In this document: one piece after another, positions 24,498 to 36,032 of the stretch
Position numbering within the stretch: the first letter of the stretch is position 1
Layout: each line of letters starts with the position of its first letter
DNA from: Spirodela intermedia
Lineage: Eukaryota; Streptophyta; Magnoliopsida; Alismatales; Araceae
Assembly: GCA_902729315.2 (NCBI GenBank)
Contig: LR746274.1
Coordinates: forward strand, 8,895,940 to 8,959,939
Length of the DNA: 64,000 bases
Direction of reading: 5' to 3'
The notes under the pieces: generated by a model
Databases searched by the model: none
Told to the model about the DNA's origin: nothing
Seen by the model: only the letters and a program-made list of their open reading frames with translations
Program-made: the position numbers and the translations under genes

Positions 24498-25089
24498 CTC
24501 AGATCCCCCACTTTCTAACCCGCCACAGTCTCGCCGGATGCCGCCGGCGACGCCCCTAGCTTTCCGCCCTTCGGAGTTCGTTCGCGATGATGAGAAGAAG
24601 AGGGGCGAAGATGCGGAGAAGGAAGCGTGTGGTGTTGGTCTTCATCCACCACGAAAGGTTATTATATCTATTGTCGTCTCTTGGTGAATGATACCCTAAA
24701 GTCACACTCCGTGACCATATCCGGTGTCTGCTTGAAAGCAGTTAATGGGCCGGATAATCCTCGACCCAGTCCATCCCAATTTCCTTTCGAGTGATTACCG
24801 ATTTTGTTATACCCAGTGCTGAGTTATATTTCATGATATGCCCCCGTAAATTATCATCGGCAGATTCCAACCCACCCTGACGTCGACTGCCACGTGACGT
24901 GGTGATCGGTAACCATTTTGCGGCGGGCGCTGTCATTCGTCCACGTCTCTCTCTCTCTCTCTCCCATCTCTCCTTGCTCTCTTCCCTTCCCCATCGCTCT
25001 CCATCTTTCTGTCCTAGGGAGAAACACACACCCCCTCTCTCTCTCCTCCCCCCACGCCCTCTCCGCCGCCTCGCCATCTCAACCTCAAC

Positions 25090-25680
25090 ATGCATCTCAC
25101 ACGCCCCCACCAACGCCGCCCACACCTCCCCAGCGGCCGCTGCCCGCCGTCGCCGCCACCTCCAGATCCTCCTCCAGCCTCCCGGCGGCGGTCCAGCAGG
25201 TCCACCACGGCGGCGAAGTGCCCCGCCGCCGCCGCTGCCGCCGCCTCCGGGTCCTCCAGCGGCTCCCTTCTCCTAAAAACCTCCAGTGGCCGGCAGCCAG
25301 AGAGGGCGGCGGTGTAGGCGGCGGTGTAGGCGGCGCCGTCCGGGCCCAGCCCGCTGAAGAAACCATGGCGGAGCAGGACCCGCCGTCGCCGCCGTCTTCT
25401 CCGGCGCCGGCGAGGAGGAAAAGCCCGTCGGAGGAAGCCTTCGCGGAGGGCGCAGCCGTGGAAGCTCCGCCCGAGTTGCAGCACCGCCAGCTCTCCGGCG
25501 GCGACGATGGTACACGCCCGTCGGCACAGCCTCAGCCCCTCGCCAGCGTCCCCGGAGCTGTACACCCCCGATACCAGAGAATCCCCTGCACCGCCAGCGG
25601 CGCCGCCAGCACCGCCGGGGAGAGGAGCGAGCTCCAGAACGAAGACATCCCGGTGGAACCCCCCGCCTATCATTCATCCA
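25090..25680 (-). pseudogene. PPR (PLS/E class) pseudogene fragment
   Basis: On the minus strand one frame reads LQLGRSFHGCALREGF and later GPDGAAYTAAYTAALSGC, LEVFRR and GHFAAVVDLLDR. A second frame continues AGRLEEDLEVAA. Together these match the end of a PLS-type PPR protein: a GxxPDxxTYxAxLSGC motif, then HyxxVVDLLGRAGRLEEA. A 12-bp duplication gives AAYTAAYTAA, an arginine-rich stretch marks a phase shift, and VVDLLDR to AGRLEE needs another frame change. No intact reading frame spans it. It lies between the bHLH promoter and the U4 gene. Confidence 0.6.
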
Positions 25681-25737
25681 TGGATGCTCCTTCCGAGCTC
25701 GAAGAGCAGAGAATCGCCCGTGAGGGCAAGAAAAATA

Positions 25738-25787
25738 GTCCCACATTGGATTTTTTGCATTATATCTCCCACGTTGGTCTATAAAAT
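25738..25787 (+). promoter_or_regulatory. Plant snRNA promoter: USE and TATA box
   Basis: GTCCCACATTG at 25738-25748 matches the plant upstream sequence element (RTCCCACATCG) at all but one position. A TATA box (TATAAAAT) starts at 25780. The ~31-bp gap is close to the spacing of RNA polymerase II snRNA genes and about one helical turn longer than that of polymerase III genes such as U6. A second USE-like CTCCCACGTTGG lies at 25767-25778, next to the TATA box. Confidence 0.8.
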
Positions 25788-25812
25788 GGGGACAGGGGGC
25801 ATCGAATTGAAT

Positions 25813-25955
25813 ATCTTTGCGCTTGGGGCAATGACGCAGGCAGTGAGGTTATAACCGAGTCGCGTCAATTGCTGGTTGAAAACTATTTCCAAACCCCCTC
25901 CTCGGCCCCTAACCGGGCCGTCGAGAATTTCTGGAAGGGCTCCCTCTAACCCAGG
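25813..25955 (+). ncRNA. U4: U4 spliceosomal snRNA
   Basis: The segment starts ATCTTTGCGCTTGGGGCAAT and continues with CGCGTCAATTGCTGGTTGAAA and CTATTTCCAAACCCCCTC, which I recognise as plant U4. The first part pairs with U6 (stems I and II around the 5' stem-loop). AATTTCTGG at 25926-25934 is the Sm-binding site. The 5' end sits about 33 bases after the TATA box, as expected. The exact 3' end is uncertain by some 10 bases; AGGGTAAAG at about 25963 could be part of the 3' processing box. It looks intact, but U4 pseudogenes are common, so expression should be confirmed. Confidence 0.88.
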
Positions 25956-25972
25956 GTAAAGCCCTACAATAC

Positions 25973-26430
25973 CCAATTCCCAATTGTTTATCGCTTTTTT
26001 TGTTATATTTTTCTCCTCTCTTGGCCATGATAAATATGTTACATAAATGATTTTTGATACAGATAAAATATCAAAAATAAACCAAGTTCTTATTCCAAGA
26101 TCCCAAGTATTTGTTAGTTATGGAATTATATTTTCCATAATAACATTCAGAATGATTTATGATGATGATGTAGTGTCACCCTACAGTCCCTAATTCTCAA
26201 TTATTATTATTTTTATATATTTTTTCTATCTTGTTCATGATAAAGTAGACACCAAATGAACGAATCGTATCAGTTTAATGATTTATATTGTAGTTGAATT
26301 GAGAGAATAAAACCAAGTTTTAAGTTCCAAGATCCCAATTCTTTGCTAGATGTGGAATTATTTTCATAATAACATCAAAAATGATTGATATTAATAATAA
26401 TAATAATACTGATGTAGTTCTTGAGATGAT
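25973..26430. repeat. Two-copy ~230-bp direct repeat downstream of U4
   Basis: The blocks GATCCCAAGTATTTGTTAG..GGAATTAT (about 26099) and GATCCCAATTCTTTGCTAG..GGAATTAT (about 26331) are about 232 bp apart, with similar flanks on both sides. Confidence 0.7.
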
Positions 26431-26649
26431 AAATGAATGAATCATCCCCGTTTAATGATTGATAATAATAATAATGGCGCAATTAACATCTTTCCTCTCG
26501 ACTTAGGCTCCAAAATTATGAAATCTACAGCATAAACATTATATTTCTTTGGCCCCTTGATGCTATACATATTATTACTATTATTATAAGAAAACAATAT
26601 TATTATTATTTTAATGACTTGTAATAATAACATGCTATTAATATAAGGA

Positions 26650-27400
26650 AGAAGAAATTAGCAAATATTTCCTGTCGAATTGGGCACCGAAAAATGGGAA
26701 AATTTTCAGAAAGAAACCGGATTTTGTTGACCCCTTCGCTTGATGCTCCAAGAATAACAATCATGAAATATTGATTGATAATAACTAAAATAAATAAAAT
26801 ATGCCATTAAATGATGATTAAGAAATTATGCATAATTCTTGTCGAATTGGGCTCCGAAAAATATGATTTTTTTCTTTTTTTAAAAAAGAAACAGATTGTG
26901 TTGACCTCTTGATGCTCCAAGAATAACAAGAAGAATCATAATGATTGATAATAACAAAAAATATATATACTGTTTGTGAGGATGAAGAAATTAGCAAATA
27001 CTTCCTGTCAAATTGGGCTCCAAGAATTGTGAAATTAAATAAAAAATAAAAAATGAATTTGTTGACCACTTCCCTTAATCCTCCAAGAATAACAAGAACA
27101 ATCATAATGATTGATAATAACTATAAAAAAAATGTCGTTTGTGAGGATGAAGAAATTAGCAAATATTTCCTATCAAATTGGGCTCCAAAAGATGTGAAAT
27201 TTTTCAACAAAAAAAAAAAAAAAAACAGATTTTGTTGACCCCTTTCCTTGATGCTCCAAGAACAGCAAGAACAGTCGTAATGATTGATAATAAGAAAAAA
27301 AAAGAAAAAATGCCATTAATGAGGATGAAGAAATTTTGCATATTTCCAGTCGAATTGGGCTCCAAAAAATGCAAAATTTATGTGGAGCCAAATTTGAGAG
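26650..27400. repeat. ~165-bp AT-rich tandem repeat, four to five copies
   Basis: Each unit contains GAAATTAGCAAATATTTCCT, TCGAATTGGGCTCC, a purine tract, GATTTTGTTGACC, TTGATGCTCCAAGAATAACA and ATGATTGATAATAA. Unit starts fall near 26655, 26820, 26985, 27149 and 27327. A further eroded unit may lie near 26450. It ends just 3' of the kinesin gene. Confidence 0.85.
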
Positions 27401-27496
27401 GATGAGCATAAATATAAAGCCGACTGCTGCGGATTGTACGTGATTATACATGCTGTGTTAGAGGAGTAGGAAGCTGTCAGACGTGGCCCAGGGAGG

Positions 27497-28133
27497 TCAA
27501 CCATAGCTCATCCGGGAGTCAAACCCCCGGGCTTGGGCCTGCCGCCGAGGGACCCCGATCTCACACAAGTTGACCCGAGATGCGAACCGCAGAGAGCAGA
27601 TTGACTCCCCAGTGGACGACGACTCGGGGGAGATGTTGACGAACATCAGGGTCTTCGACTCCCCACCGAGGCACGGCTGCCCATGGTGACGAGAAAACAA
27701 ACGAACAAATGAGTTGACTTTCCAAATCAGCCTAGAGAGAGAGAGAGAGAGAGAGAGGACCTGGAGGAGGTATGTCAACTTGGAGTTCCTGAAGGGGACG
27801 TGGTCTTCCTTCCTTGCGATGGACAAGATGACATCGCTGAGAGCCGACAAGCTCCGATTTATCGACTGAGATTTTTAAAGAAGGGGAAGAGCATTATTTG
27901 CATGGACCTCACCAAGATCAGAAATAAATAAATATTTTCTAGAGAGAGAGAGAGAGAGAGAGAGAAAGTGCCTGGGTCTCCTTGAGCCGTTCACCGGTTG
28001 ACCCGCTCTTCCCGAGCCGCTCACTCCCCGCCAGGTCAATCAGATTCAGAACCCCTTGGACGCGTTGATCGGTGCTCTGCCATCAACACCCGAACCATGG
28101 GTGAGAATATATTTACAAATACATAAATCCATT

Positions 28134-28184
<51 letters not shown>

Positions 28185-31100
28185 GGAGAATGCTGGGGAC
28201 CTCGTTGAGCCCAGATATCCGCAGAGTGAACACAAAGTGGCTTCTTGACGACTGCTCATTCATCTGCGTCCAGCCGACGGACCTGAAAGAAGACCACAGA
28301 AGAAAATATCAATTCATCTCTCTCTCTCTCCTCTCTCTATCTATCTCCATCTCTCTCTCTCTCTATTCTCTCTCTGAAAGTATATGCATGTTTCAGTGAA
28401 GTATAATCCCATGGAATTTTTTTCAGAGAATACAATCTGAGAAAGTAATCCAAAATATATATTTTGCAAAGAAAGTTAAAAAAAAAAAGGAATTTCAGAA
28501 TGCATCGCAAAATATATCAAAACCCCACATCACCAATTCCAATTATCAAGAGAAATAAAAATATATAAAAATTAGAAAAATGGAATTGGAGAGGAAAATT
28601 CACCTGCTCTGGGCAGCTCGGCGCAGGAGATACGAGACCTCCTCAATGCTGCAGACATCCACAACCGTGAGGTCGGAGACGACCGTGTTGCCGTTCTGAT
28701 CATGCTTGATTGCATACTGCTTCCCCGTAGCCGGGCTCGCCTCTGGACTGTTGGATCGGCTCACCGACAACAGATCCCTGATCGATTCATTATATATTTC
28801 CAGCATAGATGCCTGCAGATTTCCCAAGGAAATATATATATAGATATATGTATAATTTTCCAAGGTCTGGAGATTTTATTTAATATGAAAAGAATAGGCC
28901 CAAACCTGTATCTTATACCTCCAACCCTGGGAAGAGAGAGACTGCCCAGCCTGGAATATCTGCTCCAGCGATCGAGGTATCAGGCCCTCCTGCTCCGAAG
29001 CCTCGGGCTTGCCCATCATCGTGTAGGTCTTCCCCGAGCCTGTCTGACCGTAGGCAAAAATGCACACCTACAAGGAAGTGTTTGACTTTTCTCATCATGC
29101 ATTGACTTCCTGGTCAACACGGCAAGGATGTTGCCCGGGGGGTGAGGAGGAGGAACCTTGTAGCCATCAAGAGCGCTTTGGACCAGCTGTGAGATCTCCA
29201 CAAAAACATCGGCCTGTGAGGCCTTGTGGCTGAACACCCGGTCGAATGTGAACGAATAGTTTTGCCCTGTTGACCAAAGCGGGCATCAGAGTCAATTACC
29301 ATTCATAGCATGATGATCTAGGGTGGTCAACCCGAGAGAGAGAGAAAGAGGAAGGTACCATTGTGCAGCAAGTCAATGCCCCGGTCAAGGAGCTCCATGG
29401 AAGTGGGGAAGGAGACCACAGTGGTTTCCGATTCCCTGTCGTCAGAGTCCATCTGCAGAGGGCGCACCCGACAGAACACCCGGATGTTTCCTTTCAGTTC
29501 CTGTAGCGTGAGATCGATCGGGTGAAGAATGGCCGAGCCTATATGAGGAAAGATGGGCAGACGAGATGGACAGCTGTGAGTACCAGGATGGTGTTATGCA
29601 TCTTCTTCCGCAGCCTCTCAGCCTCGAGAATCTTCTGCTCCGCATCAAATACCCGGTTCTTCAGATCCTGGACCATCCTCCTTTGACTCTCACACTCCAT
29701 TCTTGACTCTGAGGCTGATGAATCGGCCAGCTGGGGTTGAAATAAAATAAAATAAACAAGAATAATAGCCATGATCATCATCACTCCAAATATGAGATTT
29801 ATTTTTTGACAAGAGATATTTACAAAGCATAATCATAAGCAATGCCCATGTTCATCATCTCTCTATATTATGAGTTTTTTTAAAAAAATTGGGATTTATG
29901 GTATTTTCCCACGCTTTGGGTAATTGAAAAATGAATTCAAAGATCATATGAAGACTAGATAATCATAAATAAAAAATAAATGAACTTGCATATAATCATA
30001 AATATCCAAAGGCAATGTTTTTACACTTCCAACGTCCCAGATAATTTAAAATAAATTCAAGAGTAATGTGAAGACTGGAACCCATAATGGAATGGAACCT
30101 GCAGTTTTTCAGTTGCAACATGAAGCTGGGCCTGTAGCAACTGGATCTGATCTCTCTGTGCACTGCATGTAGCCTTCAAGAATGTATGCTAAGCGTTAGT
30201 GGGTGCAGCATACATTCCTAGATCATCCAGCTTGGGGAAGTAGGGGCCCACCTCAAGGGTTTCATTTCTGGTCACCAAACCAGCCAACTCAGCAGAGGAC
30301 TTCCCCGTACAATCTTTGTACATCGCCAAGTCAGCAGCCAAGGACTGAGCATTGCTCAGCTGCAGATCACGATCCTCCCTCACCAGCTTCAGCTCTCCGC
30401 GGAGCTGCTCCAAGTCAGTCCTTAGCTCCTCCTTCTCCTTCACAGCCGCCTGCTCAGAAGTCTGTGCAATGAAAGAGGTCTCATGAGGAACAGGCCAGCT
30501 AGCTATCAATATACATTCTCGGTCATGATCCCATCAACAGATTGCATCACTGCTTCATGCGACATCACTAATCCAAAGTTGATAAGATAAGATAAGATAA
30601 CATAACATATGTTTTTCATTTAAAAGATACTGCTTAGAACATGCCCATCGCGTAAATAATTTAATTATCTTATTGAAAAAATGTACTTTTTTTAGAAATT
30701 ATAGATTCAAGTTTAATCATTACTTTGATGCCAATTGATATTTCAGAGTACGATTACTGATTTGAAAAAAAATCTTTATTTATCCAATAAGAGAATTAAA
30801 TTATTTACCCATCACAGCGAAGTTGTATCTAATGGCAACACAAGGAACCATAGACGTAGCAATCATATCTTAGGATCCAGCATAAAGCATTCCTGAAAGG
30901 TACATAAAAACATGGGCATTCTTCACTGCTCACCTTGAGAGATGCGAGCTGATCCTGAAGCACGCTGCACAGAGCCTTCGAGCTGCTCAACCCCTCCATC
31001 ATAGCCGTCTTTTCCTTGTGCAACCTAGAAATATTCTCCACATTAACAGTGGCGTCGCCTTGAAGCTTGCTGTTGTACTCTTGTAAGCTCGTGCTGTACT

Positions 31101-31241
31101 CCTGGAGCCGTCTGTTGATGTCCTGGAGACTTTTCACCTAGTAAAAAAAATTAAAATTGGTAAATTTTTCAACCGATAAGGAGAAGCCTAGTAAATCTTA
31201 AATTTTTAATAATAATAATAATAATAATTAGTATTAGTATT

Positions 31242-31315
<74 letters not shown>

Positions 31316-32405
31316 CAGCAGTAGCATCAGCATGATCATTTGCCTGCTGTTCAGCGGTGAACGCCCCCTGTTGTGTTTTCTTGAGCTCTTCCTCCAGAGC
31401 ATCCTTCAGCTTCTCTATTCTGCTTCTCTCCTCATGTTCTCGCGTGTAGCTTTCAATCGCAGTCTGCATGCTTGACAGAATTAGAATCCATGGGAGCAAT
31501 CCGGACCTTCCCAGGAGAATTCTCTTCTCACCAGTTTCTCTCTCTTGTCGTTCTCCCAGCTCTCCTCCAGGGAGGAATATCTCTGCTTCAGCTCGTCGAG
31601 GGCCGCCTGCAACTGTTCTATTCTCTCCTTCGACTGCGCCTCTGTGAAAGAGCAAACGATGGGGGGATTTTTCATTTCATGTACGTATATCTTTGCAGGA
31701 AATCCGTCCCGATATATGATTTTGAGGTATTTTATTGATTACCGAGCTCCGCGTATCTCTTCTCATGAGATTCGATCAAACCCTGGAGCTCATCGCACAG
31801 GATCACGAGTTCATCCTCACGCTCTTGGAACCACTTGATGCAGCTTCTGAGCCTCTTGATGTACTCCATCATCTGCTCAACCTTCCCCTACTCGGGAGAC
31901 GGATCACAGAGAGGGTTCAGAGCCCTAATCCGGGCAAATTTTCGTCGGAAAGAAGAATGTTCACCTTGTAATCGGTTTTATTCTTTCCCTTCATCTTCTC
32001 GTTGAGCAGCCGCTCCACATCCTCCCTCGAGCTGAACTCGAGGACTTCACCTCCCACGACGGCGGGGTCACTTCCCGCCGCCGCCCCTGCCGGCGGAACG
32101 GCGGTGGCGGCCCCATTGATCGCCGCCAGCTCCTGCCCCTTTCGAGATCCAGCGGTGGCCGCACCCACCATATTCCCCTCTCCGATCCTCCTCTCCCACG
32201 CCGGCGCGTGATCTACGTTCTCCTTGCCCTGTTCCCCCCCAAACACGAAATGAAGTCCATGCAATCAGACGAAATCACAATCTGGCGATGGAGATCGCGC
32301 TGACAACCCAAATGCAGAGAGAACCAGGAGGGAGAAAAGGGGCGAGCGATCAAACCTTACATTAGATGAGCTTTGAATGCTCACTTGAGGGAGATCGGAT
32401 ACCAT
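27497..32405 (-). CDS. Kinesin-14 with C-terminal motor (ATK1/KATA-like)
   Basis: Seventeen exons, in transcript order: 32361-32405, 31965-32228, 31743-31887, 31532-31641, 31344-31463, 30934-31137, 30252-30461, 30099-30173, 29584-29730, 29359-29500, 29157-29266, 28906-29067, 28604-28812, 28201-28282, 27972-28076, 27761-27865 and 27497-27676. They give 804 residues (ATK1 has about 793). The tail is short and basic, a coiled coil spans about residues 105-440, and the motor follows [15 protein letters not shown]-loop GQTGSGKT is at 531-538, switch I NEQSSRSH at 656-663, switch II DLAGSER at 689-695; the C-terminus has [15 protein letters not shown] kinesins are minus-end-directed and organise spindle poles. 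Introns 5 and 15 start with GC. Trp652 stands where relatives usually have Arg or Lys (SVGWTQ). An in-frame TGA precedes the chosen ATG. Confidence 0.95.
31208..31315. repeat. (ATT)n microsatellite in kinesin intron 5
   Basis: A long run of ATT triplets with some ACT variants occupies about half of the 206-bp intron. On the coding strand it reads (AAT)n starting about 28 bases after the GC donor. The Asn-run open frame here is intronic. Confidence 0.95.
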
Positions 32406-32562
32406 TTCCTGATCTAATGGAGGCCAATGTCAGAGCTCCGGCGGGGGATCGGGGTCGGAGCTCCCATTGTGAAGCTTTTTCATGGGGATACGGATTCCCC
32501 CCATCCCCCCAACCAGCCCTCGTCACTCTCCTCCGGCGAACCCGAGCTTAGGGTTACTGTCG

Positions 32563-32598
<36 letters not shown>

Positions 32599-32873
32599 GA
32601 GTAGAGAGAGAAAGTACAGAGACAGAGACAGTAGAGAGAGGAAGAGAGGGTGAGAGGAGTTCGAGATATCTCGAAAGGCGCGAAGTTGGAGGCCCCGATT
32701 CGTCGAATCACAGATTTAATTACGAAAATGCCATATCATGTGGTGGGACCCATTAAATACGTCACCATTGACCCTTCTAGTCGATAAGAAGACCTCCCGA
32801 CCGCCGTCGGTCAAACCCCGAATCACCACGAGTGAAAGACTTCTCCACATAAACCCCCAGCGCCATCGTCACT
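32406..32873. other. Kinesin 5' region with GA tract
   Basis: This is the interval between the small HSP stop and the kinesin ATG, both genes on the minus strand. It holds a (GA)n tract at 32565-32594 and shorter GA runs to about 32660, which read CT on the gene strand, as is common in plant 5' UTRs. No gene here. Confidence 0.5.
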
Positions 32874-33707
32874 TTAGGGCTCCGCCGCACGGCCATCGGC
32901 GCCGCCGGCCTCCGGCGAGGAGCTTCTCCTCGGGATCCTGATCTCCAAGAGGCCGCTGCCGTCGACGGCGGCGACCGCCGTGGCGGGGCGAGCATCCTCC
33001 GGCAGCTCCAGTCGCCGGACAAATCCGAGCTCCCACCATTCCCCGGCCCTCCAGTCGCTCCTCTCGCCGGAATCCTCCTCCCTTCGCCTCCGCCGCCGCC
33101 GCCACCGGCCGCTGATCTCCACCACCCTCCCCTTCTCCACCGCCACCGCTAGATCTTCCCTCGCCGCCTCTGTTCATCAACATGATCCCATCCCGGAGCA
33201 TTATAGATCACAAGAAATGAGTCGATTCTCCGGAAACCGCGGAGTCGCTCGAATGATCTGAATGTGTTGCTTTCTGTGCAGGAATTTTTGTGGTTTGTTC
33301 GGAGAATTCGATCGAAATGAGAGAGCCGAAGGATTTCGATGGAGCAACGGAAGAAATCCGCATTCAGATGATCATGAGCGATAGTGGGAAGAGATCGGGA
33401 GCTCGCCTGGTAGCGCCGCCGTGAGAACGTACTCTGCTGCCGTCTCCGACCACCCGACGCCGCGGCGGGCGGCGAGGATGGCGTCGGGATCGAAGTCCCA
33501 GAGAGGGAAGGCATCGGCGGGGTCGAAGAAGCTCCCGAAGAGCAGCGGGCTGAAGAGGGAGGCCTCGGCGAAGACGCGGCGGGCGGCAGCGCCGCCATCG
33601 TCTCCGGCGAGGAACGCGGCGAAGACGTCCTCCTTGAGGGACATGCTCCATTTCCTCGGGCTGCCGTCCCCCGCGACCACCTCCAGCGACCTGCCGCTCG
33701 CCGCCAT
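32874..33707 (-). CDS. Class VI small heat shock protein (HSP21.7-like, HSP20 family)
   Basis: Two exons, 33407-33707 and 32874-33169, encode 198 residues; the Arabidopsis 21.7-kDa class VI protein has about 190. The N-terminus LEVVAGDGSPRKWSMSLKED, then FGSFFDPADAFPLWDFDPDA, is diagnostic of this subclass. The alpha-crystallin domain starts at SETAAEYVLTAALP (about 87-100) and continues VEKGRVVEISGRW, SDWRAGEWWELGFVRRLELP and LEIRIPR. A polyarginine insert (about 122-130) replaces a usually shorter loop. These proteins are ATP-independent holdases. The intron appears to be GC-AG (CCAG|GCGAGC...GAACAG|AG); I see no GT donor that keeps frame. The frame is open upstream to 33854, but the MAASGR start matches relatives. 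I could not find a convincing heat shock element upstream. Confidence 0.87.
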
Positions 33708-33956
33708 GACCGGCAGTCTGGAAGCAGCGTGAGGGAAGGAGAAGCCGCCTGCTTCCTCTTTATTCGCCGGTGGCTTTTCAAAAAGGAAAGGGGGAGGACA
33801 GATTCCCCATGGACAGTGTAGGGAGGGAATATCTCCGACGTCTCTGGCCTCCACTCACCCACCATTGATGGGTCCTCCGAGCTCCGGTATCCGGCGGCGC
33901 CGCCACTGAAACCGCCGCCTCCGACGATGGTGGGTGGAAAAGCTGCTGCACTCGAG

Positions 33957-34612
33957 GGCTAAAACCATCCCAGAAAAAAAGAGAGGTTAATTTATGAAGA
34001 ATATATACGTCACTCACTAAATAAAGTCTATTTTATTTATATATATGTGAATGTAAAGTTGAGTGATGTAACTAATGGGAGGTCTGAAAAGTCCCCTAAG
34101 ATACCCATTAATGGCAGGTCTAGTTGACCATCTCAAGGTCAACTTACTAGATCGTATTAGTGCGCAAGAATGGGCATCTTGGGACCAAAAAGGGGAGATT
34201 TTGACTTTGATAACGATCATGATCAGGAGCAAGGCCTTTTGGTTCCAAGTTCATAGTACGGGCATTGACCCACCTCGTTGACCCGTCTCATGCACACAAG
34301 GGCTAAAGATATTTCAGAAAAAAATAGCTCTTTTATTAAGAATATACCACAATACCCGCTAAATAATCAATAAATAATTTATACTGACATATTTTATGTA
34401 TTCATTTATTTATGAATGTAAACTTGAGCTTTAATTAATGGGAAGTCTAGTTGACCTAGTGAAGGTCAACTTACTAGATCGGATTAGTGTTCAAGAATTT
34501 ACTTTTTGGGACCAAAAAGGTGAGATTTTTTATTACGATTATGATCATGATCAAGAGCAAGGTCTTTGGTTCCCAGTGCATAGTATGGGCATTGACCCAC
34601 CTCGTTGACCTT
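33957..34612. repeat. Direct duplication of ~330-345 bp upstream of the small HSP
   Basis: Unit 1 (33957-34290) and unit 2 (34301-34612) share, in order, GGGCTAAA..CAGAAAAAAA, GTCTAGTTGACC, AAGGTCAACTTACTAGATCG, TTGGGACCAAAAAGG, ATGATCA.GAGCAAGG and GGGCATTGACCCACCTCGTT. Divergence is moderate. Confidence 0.85.
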
Positions 34613-34859
34613 GGAGATCCTATGATCTCTGAGGTCAACGAGGTGAATGGGTGTTTGTTTGGGTTAATCTGGCAAAATGGGTATCCATTTTTATGTTCCA
34701 TATCTTTAGAGTATCATCTATATATATATATGGATGCTGGAGAGCATGTTGGAAAGATGAAGAGGTATTAGTACAACGTATGAATTCCGACCCGTCTACA
34801 TACGTCCGTTGGAATGCTTACTGAGACACGTGTATCATGAGAGGAGAGAGAGCGAGAGA

Positions 34860-35189
34860 GAGAGAGAGAGAGAGAGAGACCAAACCCAAGAACATAACCA
34901 ACTAGAGATATATGAGAGAGATAGAGAGAGCAACTAGCAGCTTGATAATCGTAGACAGATGGGAGGGGAGAGAGACAGCACTGACACTGCAAACCGTGTA
35001 TTCTCTCGACAGGTGGGGGACAGAGAGAGAGAGAGAGAAAGAGAGCTGACATTGCAAACCCATGAACACCAGCTACCAACTGTACAAACCTAGACAGATG
35101 GTAGCGAGAGAGCGAGAGAGAGAGAGAGAGAACTGACACTGCAAACCCATGAGCATCGACTACTACCCAGCCAAACCAAGACAGATGGT

Positions 35190-35221
<32 letters not shown>

Positions 35222-35225
35222 GTGA
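34860..35225. repeat. ~100-bp GA-rich minisatellite between HSA32 and the small HSP
   Basis: Units containing GA tracts followed by CTGACA(C/T)TGCAAACCCATGA, and later AGACAGATGG, repeat about three to four times up to the HSA32 stop codon. The unit resembles GA microsatellites separated by a conserved spacer. Confidence 0.7.
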
Positions 35226-35244
35226 TCCAAAAACAGAGCAAACC

Positions 35245-35976
35245 TCAGAAAAGAAAGTAGGAGGGACCACCACCACCACCAGAGGCCCGGTGCCTCCTCC
35301 TCCCACCCACATCATGCCCTCGGAGGCATTCCAGACCCATCACCTGAGAATGATCCACGAAGAGGTTGACCTGAAATCAGACCATAAAAGCATCAGGACC
35401 TCGCTGCAGAAGTCAACCGGCTCGAACAGGCCAAGAAAAAAGAAAAGAAAATCTCTCTACCCTCGGCCCGTATCTCCCTACAAACCACTCCGGGGCGCCG
35501 CCATCCAGGGCTTCGAACATGGTTCTGTCCAGCCCCAGCCGCCCCACGATCTTGGCGATGGCATCCGTGGGCAACTCCGCGCCGTCGATCGCGATCATGA
35601 TTCCATCTGCACCCGCCTCCAAGCACCTCTCGGCCTTCCTGATCAGGAAGTCAACGTCTTCAACAATCTCTGCGTGGTCAGCCCGAAGGGGAAAAGTTTC
35701 GTCAGCTCGCTACCCATGGTTGTCAGAGAAAAAAAATGGCCTTTTGGGCCAACAAGTCAGGTTCAGGGCCCTCAACTATTAGAGAGAGAGAGAGAGAGAA
35801 ATAGGGAGAGCCCTCAACTATCAGAGAGAAATAGGGAGAGAGAGAGAGAGAGAGAAGTTTTGTCAACCCAAGGGGATGTTCTGTCAGCTAGCTACTAGTT
35901 TTCGCCAGAGAGAATGGGCCGGGAAAAAATGGGATTTGAGCCAGCTTGACAGGTTCAGAGACCTCAACTATCAGAG

Positions 35977-36032
<56 letters not shown>

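Noticed and set aside
31206-31655. Minus-strand frame with a poly-Asn run, resembling a longer kinesin exon
   Set aside because: The Asn run is the intron 5 microsatellite; exons on both sides join in phase when a GC donor at 31343 is used.
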